Shown here piece by piece: positions 1 to 8,008 of a stretch of DNA of 64,000 nt. How positions within the stretch are numbered: position 1 is the first letter of the stretch; each line of letters opens with the position of its first letter. The notes under the pieces are model-generated. The model saw nothing but the letters and a program-made list of their open reading frames with translations, was not told the origin of the DNA and did no database searches. This DNA is from Bruticola sp004554425. GTDB lineage: Bacteria; Vulcanimicrobiota; Xenobia; Xenobiales; Xenobiaceae. A program made the position numbers and the translations under genes. The stretch covers positions 1-64,000 of the forward strand of contig CATXCY010000010.1 of the NCBI GenBank assembly GCA_958366945.1, written 5' to 3'.

Positions 1-625
1 TTATCCAAGATAAAGCCAAGCCGCAGCCCATATATGAGCGCAACACAGTAACTAGTATCAAAAGCAAAGAAGCGATATAAGCTGTTTTAGAAAGTGCCCA
101 GGATTGACAGGGTAAATTGTCAGATTTGAAGCTAGGATCTTTTTTGTATTGAAAAACAGCTATAAGAGCAGTCGCCGTAATAATGGCTAAAATAGGCCAA
201 ACTGCGGCTTCCGTAGGCTGAGTGCAGCCTATACTGGTGCCAAAGTACCAGCCTACGCTTCCTGAGGCTAAAAATATTCCTACTGGTAAACATTTGTTTT
301 GGCTGTAATTTAATATTTCCGTTCCGCTACCAACATAAAAGAGAGCACTTCCCAAGCCGGCCAAAATGACCAAGGCCAACGGATGAAGCACAAAGCCACA
401 GCCCACTGCTGCTACAAGACAACCCAAAATGGCCAAAGCTGCATTGTAGTTGAGCTTATCGGCCAGCAAGCCCAACGGGGCCTGAAGACCGAAAGCACAT
501 AAATTATAAATCAAAGCCAATATGACCCAGTCGGAAAAATTTGGAGCTGCGTTAGCAAAGTAGGCGAAGGCGCAGGCAAAATCCAGCAGAGCATGGGCTA
601 AAGCGTAAACTACAGTAATGTTCAT
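1..625 (-). CDS. Multi-pass membrane transporter, MFS-like (partial)
   Basis: This minus-strand frame is open from an ATG at 625 to the window edge, about 208 codons without a stop; the C-terminus is missing. The protein is strongly hydrophobic, with several predicted membrane helices. After the second helix it has a short loop reading GLLADKL, which resembles the loop 2-3 signature of the major facilitator superfamily (G-x-x-A-D-K/R). The ATG overlaps the stop of the upstream FlhA-like gene (ATGA), so the two are probably co-translated. The substrate cannot be inferred. Family assignment is tentative because only about half of a typical MFS protein is visible. Confidence 0.6.
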   Translation of the reverse strand, partial: MNITVVYALAHALLDFACAFAYFANAAPNFSDWVILALIYNLCAFGLQAPLGLLADKLNYNAALAILGCLVAAVGCGFVLHPLALVILAGLGSALFYVGSGTEILNYSQNKCLPVGIFLASGSVGWYFGTSIGCTQPTEAAVWPILAIITATALIAVFQYKKDPSFKSDNLPCQSWALSKTAYIASLLLILVTVLRSYMGCGLALSWI

Positions 626-2094
626 TTATTCTTCTTGCTGGATTTTTTGAATATGCCCATAAAGCCTTCGCTGGTCGAGGAAGCTTCCGAGTTAGTCTCT
701 TCAGCTTTCTCGTTCGCTCTGTTGTCGGTTGATGTTTTTTCTGCCTCTGTTGAAGCGTCGGAGGTGGACTTTTCCTTTTTATAGTCGAGAACTCCATTGA
801 CGATTAGTTTTACACGTCCTTTAGCCACTTCTTGGGTTGACAAAATGCACATATGTGGAATATCTGCATTTATAAGCTTAGATAAGAAACTGCGTAATTC
901 TGGAGGAGTGATAATCACACCGGGGTTACCAGCTGCTTGTAATTTTTCTTTGAGGCAAGAGATAATTTTATCAACCAAAGATTCTTCTTGACTGTCTTTG
1001 ACTTTATCTAGCGAGAATAATTCTTTTAAAGCGTATAAATCGGCTTCTAATTTGTCTCCGGTAACGGCTGCTTGTAATTCACCTGCAGGGGTAAGGTTAG
1101 CCCAACAAATTTGTCTGGCCAAGGATAAACGACATTTGTTGGCCAGCTTTTCAATATAATCGTTATCTAAGCTAAGTTGCTCTGTTAAATTATCGCCGAT
1201 AGTTTCCAAAATAGTCACTAAATTATTTAGAGCTACGCGCTCGCTGAGTAAAGTTTGCAAAACTTTACGTAAAATGCGCAATTTCTTTCCATTTTGGATA
1301 AACTCGCCTACTACTACTGGGTGAGTAATTTGCAATCTGGAAATTAAATTGAAAGTATCTTGTAATCCTAATAACTCAGGAGCAGCTTCGAGCATTAAGC
1401 TTTTTAGATGGGTTAAGAGTACTTGCATGGGGCCTACTAAGAGGCAACCTGCTTTTTCTGCTTTTTCTCTTAAGGAAGCTTCAATCCATTTGGCCTTCAT
1501 GCGATAAGTCGGCTCAATGGCTGCCCATCCTTCTAAAGTGGACAACTGTTCGAAAGAGCCTATAGCTAAAAATCTGTCCAGATAAATTTCGCCTGTTGCT
1601 ATAGGCGAATTGTGGAGCAAAACAGTGTAACGACAAGGATCTAGGCGCAAATTATCTTTAATACGTACGCCAGAAGGAACTAAGCCGGACTCTCTGGCTA
1701 TTTCGTCGCGTAAGCCAGGCATAGCCGAAACCAAAGGAGCATTTTGCTGTGGATCCAACAAAGGCAAGAGCCCTTTACCTAATTCTAGAACGATAGGATC
1801 TTGATAAACATACGGATCTATTCCGGGTTCTGTGGAGCCTTCAAAAGACATCGTTATTTCTCCGGCTACGTTCCAGCCTTCGTTTACCAAGCGAATTAAA
1901 GCTTGCTGAAGTTCGGCGTCCATTACGCAATTTTCCCCCACGTAGAGAAGAGCGCTTTCTTGCTCGCGAACTAGCTTTATGTAGACTTGCTGCCCCCTTT
2001 CACTGCGTTTCCAGGGAATAAAATCGGCTTCATAATCCGTTAGGCTGAAAAGTTTTACTTCATTGACAGTTTCATTTATTTTGGGCAGCGGCAT
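622..2094 (-). CDS. Free-standing FlhA/SctV-type (FHIPEP) cytosolic domain protein
   Basis: 490 aa with no membrane helices. From about residue 100 to 445 it follows the cytosolic domain of FlhA/SctV, the export-gate protein of flagellar and type III secretion systems: LELGKGLLPLLDP, then VRIKDNLRL, GEIYLDRFLAI, a KWIEASLREKAE segment, LLTHLKSL, the VLQTLLSERVALNNLVTILE helix pair, and a C-terminal block around LRSFLSKLI and ILSTQEVA. The N-terminal eight-helix membrane half of FlhA is absent and replaced by about 95 residues I do not recognise; the last 45 residues are Ser/Thr/Glu-rich. A good ribosome site (GGAGA) precedes the ATG. In FlhA this domain docks substrate-chaperone complexes. 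Here its partner is unknown, and no other flagellar or T3SS gene lies in the window. Homology is confident; function is not. Confidence 0.85.
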   Translation of the reverse strand: MPLPKINETVNEVKLFSLTDYEADFIPWKRSERGQQVYIKLVREQESALLYVGENCVMDAELQQALIRLVNEGWNVAGEITMSFEGSTEPGIDPYVYQDPIVLELGKGLLPLLDPQQNAPLVSAMPGLRDEIARESGLVPSGVRIKDNLRLDPCRYTVLLHNSPIATGEIYLDRFLAIGSFEQLSTLEGWAAIEPTYRMKAKWIEASLREKAEKAGCLLVGPMQVLLTHLKSLMLEAAPELLGLQDTFNLISRLQITHPVVVGEFIQNGKKLRILRKVLQTLLSERVALNNLVTILETIGDNLTEQLSLDNDYIEKLANKCRLSLARQICWANLTPAGELQAAVTGDKLEADLYALKELFSLDKVKDSQEESLVDKIISCLKEKLQAAGNPGVIITPPELRSFLSKLINADIPHMCILSTQEVAKGRVKLIVNGVLDYKKEKSTSDASTEAEKTSTDNRANEKAEETNSEASSTSEGFMGIFKKSSKKNK

Positions 2095-2188
2095 AAGGTT
2101 GTCTCCTTTGGGAGTTTCCGTAAAAGTTCCTTAACATATTGGCGCAGAAATCGCCTTGGTGAAGGAAATGGCGAATGTAAAGTTTGGC

Positions 2189-3028
2189 TTAAAAAGCCGG
2201 AGTAGGCTCGACGGAATAGTCGCTTGGAGTGCCGTCTTGATTGTGTGGGGTAGGCATGGCACTGGGAATGTCATTCATTGCTCCTTCAGTAGCAGCGGAA
2301 GCACTGGGAGCAGTTGAAGTCTCTGAATAATTTTGGGCTGTTTCGGCAGCCTCAGAAATGCTGTCGGTCGGTTCAGAAGGCTCGGAATGTTGGGCTGGCG
2401 TTTCTTCACTGACAATACCTGTTTTTATACTGGTATCTTTGGGCTGTCCCAGAGGAGTGCCTTCTAAAGGCAAATTTACAGCTTTCCCTGCTCTCTGAGT
2501 AGCAGCGTCGGACTTACTTACATTGGAAATGCTAAAATTGATGGTGTTTTCGGCATCAATATAGGCCAGCTCTCCGGAAGCGGTAAGAGCCAAATCTACG
2601 CCTAACGACTCTTTCATGTAGGCGGCTAAAGGCTGGCAATCTACGGACTTTACATCGCCAGTAACTACAATCACACTGCTAGATTGGTTTTTATAAGCTT
2701 CTTCCGGCACATCGGAACCAGCTCTTACTAATATCGCTTCAGATGGAGTTTTGGAATTAAGTAAAATAAAGAAAGCCTTTATGTTTTGGGGAGCTTTGCC
2801 TCCTAAAGCAGCCAGGCGCTCAGTTATATCTGGAGCTGCACTATAAAGCGCCGTGCCTTCAATGTTTTCGTAACGGTCGGCGGCAGGAGCTGTCAACTTA
2901 AAATTGCTGTTTTTGACAATAGTTTTGGCTTTTGTGGTTTGAGAAGTACCTTTGCTACAGGCTGAGGTTAGTAAAGCTATGGCTGCTGCTAAGACAACGA
3001 GCAAAAAAACGGAAAACTTGTGTTTCAT
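2189..3028 (-). CDS. Predicted lipoprotein of unknown function
   Basis: 279 aa. The N-terminus is a lipoprotein signal peptide: a basic start (MKHK), a hydrophobic core, and a lipobox LTSAC with the lipidated Cys at about residue 24. The middle (roughly 40-175) looks like a compact alpha/beta domain of no family I know. The last 90 residues are low in complexity and rich in Ser, Thr, Pro and Glu, typical of a flexible linker or surface-exposed tail. It lies 94 bp upstream of the FlhA-like gene on the same strand, so the two may be co-transcribed, and is divergent from the coiled-coil gene at 3178. It probably sits on a membrane surface; nothing in the sequence gives a biochemical role. Confidence 0.7.
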   Translation of the reverse strand: MKHKFSVFLLVVLAAAIALLTSACSKGTSQTTKAKTIVKNSNFKLTAPAADRYENIEGTALYSAAPDITERLAALGGKAPQNIKAFFILLNSKTPSEAILVRAGSDVPEEAYKNQSSSVIVVTGDVKSVDCQPLAAYMKESLGVDLALTASGELAYIDAENTINFSISNVSKSDAATQRAGKAVNLPLEGTPLGQPKDTSIKTGIVSEETPAQHSEPSEPTDSISEAAETAQNYSETSTAPSASAATEGAMNDIPSAMPTPHNQDGTPSDYSVEPTPAF

Positions 3029-3177
3029 TAGGTTAGCCTCTAAAAAATAAAAACTTTAGCCGTATGTATACGACTTTGAAATAACTACATTAGATGAAAA
3101 ATACTTGTAGAAATTCCTTGTTTTGTGCAAATATCCTTGCATAGGAAAAGAGGAGAGGAGCTCGAAAACTGCTCACA

Positions 3178-6100
3178 ATGTCTAAGTTCTACACTATCGA
3201 TGAAGTTTCTGAGTTAATAGATGTCCCTGCCGACGTTATCCGTGAATGGGTAAGCGAAGGCAAAGTGTCCGCCTCGCGCCGAGCCGGTGATGTTGTTTTG
3301 CGTCATCATGACGTGCAGCGTCTTCTCTCTGAATATGGCAGAAGTGAAGATGGCGATAATAAGACGGCCGGAACAGCCAAAAGTGACAGCCAGTCTGGTG
3401 CTGCTCAGGGCTACATGGGAGCTCAAGATAGCTCTTCTGATCCTGCCAGCTATTATGGCTATCCAGATCCGGAGCCTGAGCCGGAAGAGCAGCCTATACA
3501 GGAGCCGACTAGTGCTTTCAAAGCTCCTACGTCTCCTATGGGCAGAAATATGGGAGCTGCCGTTCCTGTTTCCGAACGTGTGGCACCAATTACTCAGCCT
3601 GCGTCCGATAGCGTCGATGGAAAATCTACTTTGAGTATCTCTGCGCCACCGATTACTTTTGAAAGTTTGACTGGTATCGCCCCCGTGGCGTTGGATTATT
3701 CGTCTTTTTATGATCGTGATTTAGACGAATATGAGTCGCAGATGCGTTATTTGGAAATGGAACTTCCTCTGCGCTCTTCCGGAACAGAGAAAAACTTAAG
3801 CAATTCCAACTTAGATAAAAACAATGTTAAAGCGAGTGGAGCTTCTGCCGCTATAGATGGAGCTCAACTTGAACAAGCTATTGAGCGAGCTGTTGAGCCT
3901 TTAGCCAGAGCTCAAGCCAGATTGATAAAATTGTTCAACGAGACTCGTGAAGAATCTCGTCGTCTTTCTTCTTTGCCTGCTTCTGGAGGCATTTCCACAG
4001 ATAAGGCTTTGGCTCGTATTGAAGAAAAATTGGCTCATCTCCCCAGCAATTCCGCTCCGGTTGAGGCTGAAAGTAAATCGATACGTATTTTTGCAGAAAC
4101 GTTGGTAAGTAGTTTGCGCCAAGATTTGGCTTCTTTGCGCACTTTTTGTATCGAACGTTTTAATTCCATCAATAGTGGAACGGCCGAGCTTCCTAAAGAT
4201 ATTATAGAAAATTTCGAAGAAATTCGCTCCACTCTAGGCAAAATGGAAGCCAAGCAAGACAATGTCGGCAGCGCGGCTCTTGGCAATCTACAGAAAAAAT
4301 ACGACTTGCTTACGCAAAAATACAACAATTTGCGTACTGAGCATGAGCGTATGGCTAAAGAACATTCTGAAGTTAGCGAAAGTGGCGCCAATGTAGATTC
4401 TATTCTGAATCGATTGGAAGTTTTGCGAGCTCCTTTAGATGCCTATGGTATGAATGTTGGCGATTTTATGGAAAAAATCGTCAGCTATGTGGATGAATTG
4501 AGTTGTGCTAAGAGAGAGCTTACTAAACAATGCTCTGTTTTAGAACAAAAGTATAATGATTGTGAAGCTAAATATGAAGCTTGTGAGGAAGAGTCTTCTA
4601 CTTTCCAAGTTTTAATTAGTAATTTACAAAAAGATAATCGCATACTTAAGGACGAGTGTGAGCGTTTAAAGAAAGAAAATGCTCAAGCTAAAGACGACTT
4701 TGACGAGTTGGAGAGTTTGCGAGAAACTTGTCAGCAATTACAAAGCACAGCTAGTGGTTCTGATGAAGCTTTTGGTAAGTTGCAACAAGACTATATCAGC
4801 TTGCAAGAACAGAATAAAGAATTGCAAAAGAAGGCCAGAGATTATTCTGCTGAGATCGAGCGTATCAAGAGTCAGTTGCAAGATAATCGTTCAGATAACG
4901 ATGCACAGGCTTCGGCTTTGCAAGCTGAGTTAGAGAAGCGAGACAACGATATTAAAGATCTGAAAGCTCGATTTGAAGAGGTTTCTGTCCAGCTGAAAAA
5001 GGCTAATCAAGAATGCAATGACTCCGCTAGTGAGTTAGACGAAATTAAAGCTTTGCTTGAAGAAGCTAAAAATGAAGCGGAAGAGGCTAGAAAACAACTC
5101 GATCATTCTAACACCGCTTATGATGATCTTTCTGAAGCTTATAAGAAGAAAGAGGAAGAGGCTGAAGGGGCCAAGGCTGAGCTGGTGCAAATGCAAACGG
5201 TAGTTAAGTCTACCAAAGCCCAGTCTGCTGAATTAGAAAATATGGCTGCGGAAGCTCATAAAGAAACTTCCGAAGCTTTGGCTAAACTTAAAGAAGCTGA
5301 AGCCCGTTTAGAAGAAGCTGAAAAAGAGTTCGGAGAGCAACAAGCAAAAGTTGAAGAGGCTGAAAGTGCTCGTGAAGAGTTGCGTTTGCAATTGGAAAAC
5401 GCTCAAGCCGAGGCAGAAGAGTTGCTGGCTAAGGCTCAGGATGAAAATCGTCAATCCTTAGAAAAATTACAACAAGAATTGACACAGGCTAAAGCTCAGG
5501 CTTTGGCTAGCCAAGCTGAATTTGATAAGCAAACTGCCGACATTGTGCAGAGAGAAAAATCTTTGCAAGAAAATGCGTCTCGCCTGGAAAGTGAAAAGTC
5601 TCGCCTACTCAGACGCATAAATACTTTGCAAGCTAAAAATGAAGCTTTGCAAGCTGAAATTGAAGAAAGTCACGAATTCGGAGACGACTACGACGCAGTA
5701 AAAGCCGTAGAAGTTCGTATGCAAGATCGCTTGGATGCTGTCAATTTAGAACTTAATGAGACTAAAGCTAAGCTTAAGGAATACGAAACTAAGGCCGGAG
5801 AGGGCGGTAGCAGTAAAGAATTGAATGAAGCTTTGAGTCAGCTTAACAAGCTTAAAGCTGAAAATGATTCTCTTCGTTACGAACTTTCAGTACGCAGCGA
5901 CTCAGATTCTTTGCAAGAGCAATCGGCCCAAATGTTAGAAGCTTTGGCTAATTTTGAAGCTGAAAACGCTGAAAAAGATCGGCTTATTGAAGAGTCTCAT
6001 CAGGATAGAGCTCGTTTGCGTGAAGAATTAGAGCGGACCAAGCAATCGCTTTTTGAACAGCAGCAGCTCTATGAGCGTGAGCGCAAAGAATGGTCTGAAA

Positions 6101-6201
6101 TTTTAGCTAAGCAAGTTAAAGGTGAAAGCATAGACACTGGAGCCGATCCTTTGCGCCGCGGTGGCTTCAAGCTTTTTAGAAATAGAGGCGGATCCGTTTA
6201 G
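3178..6201 (+). CDS. MerR/excisionase-type HTH protein with ~650-residue coiled coil
   Basis: 1007 aa. Residues 1-55 form a MerR/HTH_17-like winged helix (FYTIDEVSELIDVPADVIREW, then basic residues and HHDVQRLL). About 130 residues of disordered, Pro/Ser-rich sequence follow, then from about residue 220 to 985 an almost continuous heptad-rich coiled coil dominated by Glu, Lys, Ala, Leu and Gln. The C-terminus is short and basic (RRGGFKLFRNRGG). No membrane segment or Walker motif is visible, so it is not an SMC ATPase. A DNA-binding head on a long rod suggests a nucleoid-organising, chromosome-anchoring or cytoskeletal role; this is inference. The start is where the HTH begins, but the nearest good Shine-Dalgarno-like sequence (GGAGAGGAG) is about 20 nt upstream, which is unusual. 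Confidence 0.75.
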   Translation: MSKFYTIDEVSELIDVPADVIREWVSEGKVSASRRAGDVVLRHHDVQRLLSEYGRSEDGDNKTAGTAKSDSQSGAAQGYMGAQDSSSDPASYYGYPDPEPEPEEQPIQEPTSAFKAPTSPMGRNMGAAVPVSERVAPITQPASDSVDGKSTLSISAPPITFESLTGIAPVALDYSSFYDRDLDEYESQMRYLEMELPLRSSGTEKNLSNSNLDKNNVKASGASAAIDGAQLEQAIERAVEPLARAQARLIKLFNETREESRRLSSLPASGGISTDKALARIEEKLAHLPSNSAPVEAESKSIRIFAETLVSSLRQDLASLRTFCIERFNSINSGTAELPKDIIENFEEIRSTLGKMEAKQDNVGSAALGNLQKKYDLLTQKYNNLRTEHERMAKEHSEVSESGANVDSILNRLEVLRAPLDAYGMNVGDFMEKIVSYVDELSCAKRELTKQCSVLEQKYNDCEAKYEACEEESSTFQVLISNLQKDNRILKDECERLKKENAQAKDDFDELESLRETCQQLQSTASGSDEAFGKLQQDYISLQEQNKELQKKARDYSAEIERIKSQLQDNRSDNDAQASALQAELEKRDNDIKDLKARFEEVSVQLKKANQECNDSASELDEIKALLEEAKNEAEEARKQLDHSNTAYDDLSEAYKKKEEEAEGAKAELVQMQTVVKSTKAQSAELENMAAEAHKETSEALAKLKEAEARLEEAEKEFGEQQAKVEEAESAREELRLQLENAQAEAEELLAKAQDENRQSLEKLQQELTQAKAQALASQAEFDKQTADIVQREKSLQENASRLESEKSRLLRRINTLQAKNEALQAEIEESHEFGDDYDAVKAVEVRMQDRLDAVNLELNETKAKLKEYETKAGEGGSSKELNEALSQLNKLKAENDSLRYELSVRSDSDSLQEQSAQMLEALANFEAENAEKDRLIEESHQDRARLREELERTKQSLFEQQQLYERERKEWSEILAKQVKGESIDTGADPLRRGGFKLFRNRGGSV

Positions 6202-6227
6202 CATAGCAAGGATTATATTTTAGTAAG

Positions 6228-6270
6228 TAGGCGGTTCGCTCATTTTGGCAGCGAGTCGCCTTTTATTTTT
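6228..6270 (+). terminator. Rho-independent terminator
   Basis: Imperfect stem (AGGCGGTTCGCT at 6229-6240 against AGCGAGTCGCC at 6250-6260) followed by a T-rich run, placed just after the coiled-coil gene. Confidence 0.75.
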
Positions 6271-6320
6271 GGAAAAGTTGCTACTATAGCAGCTTATTTT
6301 TGACAAGAGAGAGAGAGCAT

Positions 6321-7901
6321 ATGGGGCAGAACGATAAAAATGCTACCGATATAAAGCAATTGGGATTATTCGCAGCGCTAATGAGCTTAGGATACGTCTT
6401 TTGGGTAGTTGGCGCTATGGAGATGGTAGAGCGCTTAGCTTATTATGGCGTGCGTGCTGTAGCCGGCTTATATGCTACAGCTCCGGCGACCGAGGGCGGC
6501 TTAGGAGTAACCGCCGCTAAATTCGGTATTATCTTAATGGTCTGGTCTGGCTTCCAAGGATTTGTACCCATTTTTGTTGGTGGCTTAGCCGATCGCTATG
6601 GATATAAATTAATGATTGGCATTTCTACGGCCGTAAAAATGGGCGCATATTTAATCATGGCCGCTTTCCCAACTTTTTATGGATTTTTGTTGGGGGCTGT
6701 TTGCTTGGCTACAGGAACGGCTATATTTAAGCCTGGCATTCAAGGCACTTTAGCCAAATCGACTAAGCCGGAAAATAGTTCTATGGCTTGGGGAGTGTTC
6801 TATCAAACTGTAAATATCGGTGGTTTTATAGGCCCTGTTTTGGCTGGTTTTTTGCGTAAGATGGAATGGAGCCACGTCTTTTTGGCTTGTGCCCTGATTA
6901 TTGCTTGTAATTTTCTACTTTTACTTACCTATAAAGAACCTGGCTTAGAAGAACGTTTGGCTTTGGCCAAAGAGCGCGAGAAAAACAAAGAGAAACAGCG
7001 CAATATCGTTTGGGAAACTATAAACGAATTAAAACGCCCTCATTTATGCGTATTTTTGGCTATTTTTACTGGCTTCTACTTCATGTTTAATTGCATGTTT
7101 GACGTTTTGCCTTTGCATATTCGAGATTGGGTAGACAGCCGCGATGTAGTTACTACTGTTTCTCACTTCCTTAATACTGATAATGCCATAGTCAGTTTTG
7201 TAATGATTTTGGACAAGACGAAAACCTTCATTCAGCCGGAAGGTATGTTGAACTTAAACTGTGGCATGATCATGTTTACATGCTTCTTCTTTGCTTGGTT
7301 ATCGTCTAAAATGCGCATTCTGCGCAGTATCGCCTTGGGGACTGCTTTGGCCGCTGTGTCAATGTGCTTAATTGGTATTTCCCATATGGGATGGTTCTGT
7401 TTATTGTCGATTGCTGTATTTAGCGTCGGAGAAATGCTTTCCAGCCCTAAATTTAGCGAATTTGTGGGCACTCACCTAGCTTCTAGCGATAAAAAAGGCA
7501 TGTATTTAGGCTTGGGACAGATGTCTTTTGCTATAGGCTCAACTTTAGAAGGACTCGTCGCTCCCAGGCTTTACGACAAGCTGGCCTCTAAGGATACTTT
7601 CTCTAGACAGATGTTAGTAGATACTAATTTAATGACGCCAGATCAAGCAGCGGCTATTCAGCCAGGAGAAGCTTTCAATCAATTGGTGGCTTTAAGTGGC
7701 CGTACAGCTGAGGATTTGACTCAGTTTATGTATCACCATCACAATGTGGCTGCCATGTGGGAAATTATGGCTTGTATCGGTTTTGTAACCGCTTTGCTTA
7801 TTTTGGCTTACTCTGTATGGTGGGCCAAAACTGGTCAGAGTGCTGCTGTAACAGCTACTTCCGTTCCCGCTAAAGTGGATAGCGAAGGCAAGGCTGAATA
7901 A
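6321..7901 (+). CDS. POT/PTR2-family proton-dependent oligopeptide transporter
   Basis: 527 aa, polytopic, with about 12-14 hydrophobic segments. Near the end of the first helix it carries the POT signature ExxER (E34, E37, R38, followed by LAYYG), which couples proton and peptide binding in this family. The loop after the next helices has the MFS-type GGLADRYG motif (about residue 90). The expected activity is H+-driven uptake of di- and tripeptides across the inner membrane. The start is placed at ATG 6321 because a GAGAGAG ribosome site ends just upstream; a TTG at 6300 in the same frame has no such site. The gene is monocistronic, flanked by terminators on both sides. A central insertion around 250-310 is less conserved, so the precise substrate is open. 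Confidence 0.85.
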   Translation: MGQNDKNATDIKQLGLFAALMSLGYVFWVVGAMEMVERLAYYGVRAVAGLYATAPATEGGLGVTAAKFGIILMVWSGFQGFVPIFVGGLADRYGYKLMIGISTAVKMGAYLIMAAFPTFYGFLLGAVCLATGTAIFKPGIQGTLAKSTKPENSSMAWGVFYQTVNIGGFIGPVLAGFLRKMEWSHVFLACALIIACNFLLLLTYKEPGLEERLALAKEREKNKEKQRNIVWETINELKRPHLCVFLAIFTGFYFMFNCMFDVLPLHIRDWVDSRDVVTTVSHFLNTDNAIVSFVMILDKTKTFIQPEGMLNLNCGMIMFTCFFFAWLSSKMRILRSIALGTALAAVSMCLIGISHMGWFCLLSIAVFSVGEMLSSPKFSEFVGTHLASSDKKGMYLGLGQMSFAIGSTLEGLVAPRLYDKLASKDTFSRQMLVDTNLMTPDQAAAIQPGEAFNQLVALSGRTAEDLTQFMYHHHNVAAMWEIMACIGFVTALLILAYSVWWAKTGQSAAVTATSVPAKVDSEGKAE

Positions 7902-7943
7902 TAAAAAAAACAACTAAATCGAGCGATAAATTAAAGTATAATA

Positions 7944-7976
7944 AAAGGCAGAAGCTATTTAGCTTCTGCCTTTTAT
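7944..7976. terminator. Bidirectional terminator between convergent genes
   Basis: Perfect 13-bp stem (AAAGGCAGAAGCT at 7944-7956, AGCTTCTGCCTTT at 7961-7973) with a 4-nt loop. T-rich flanks on both strands serve the transporter gene and the convergent regulator gene. Confidence 0.9.
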
Positions 7977-8008
7977 TTAGAAATGATCACTGACAAATGT
8001 AGCAATAA

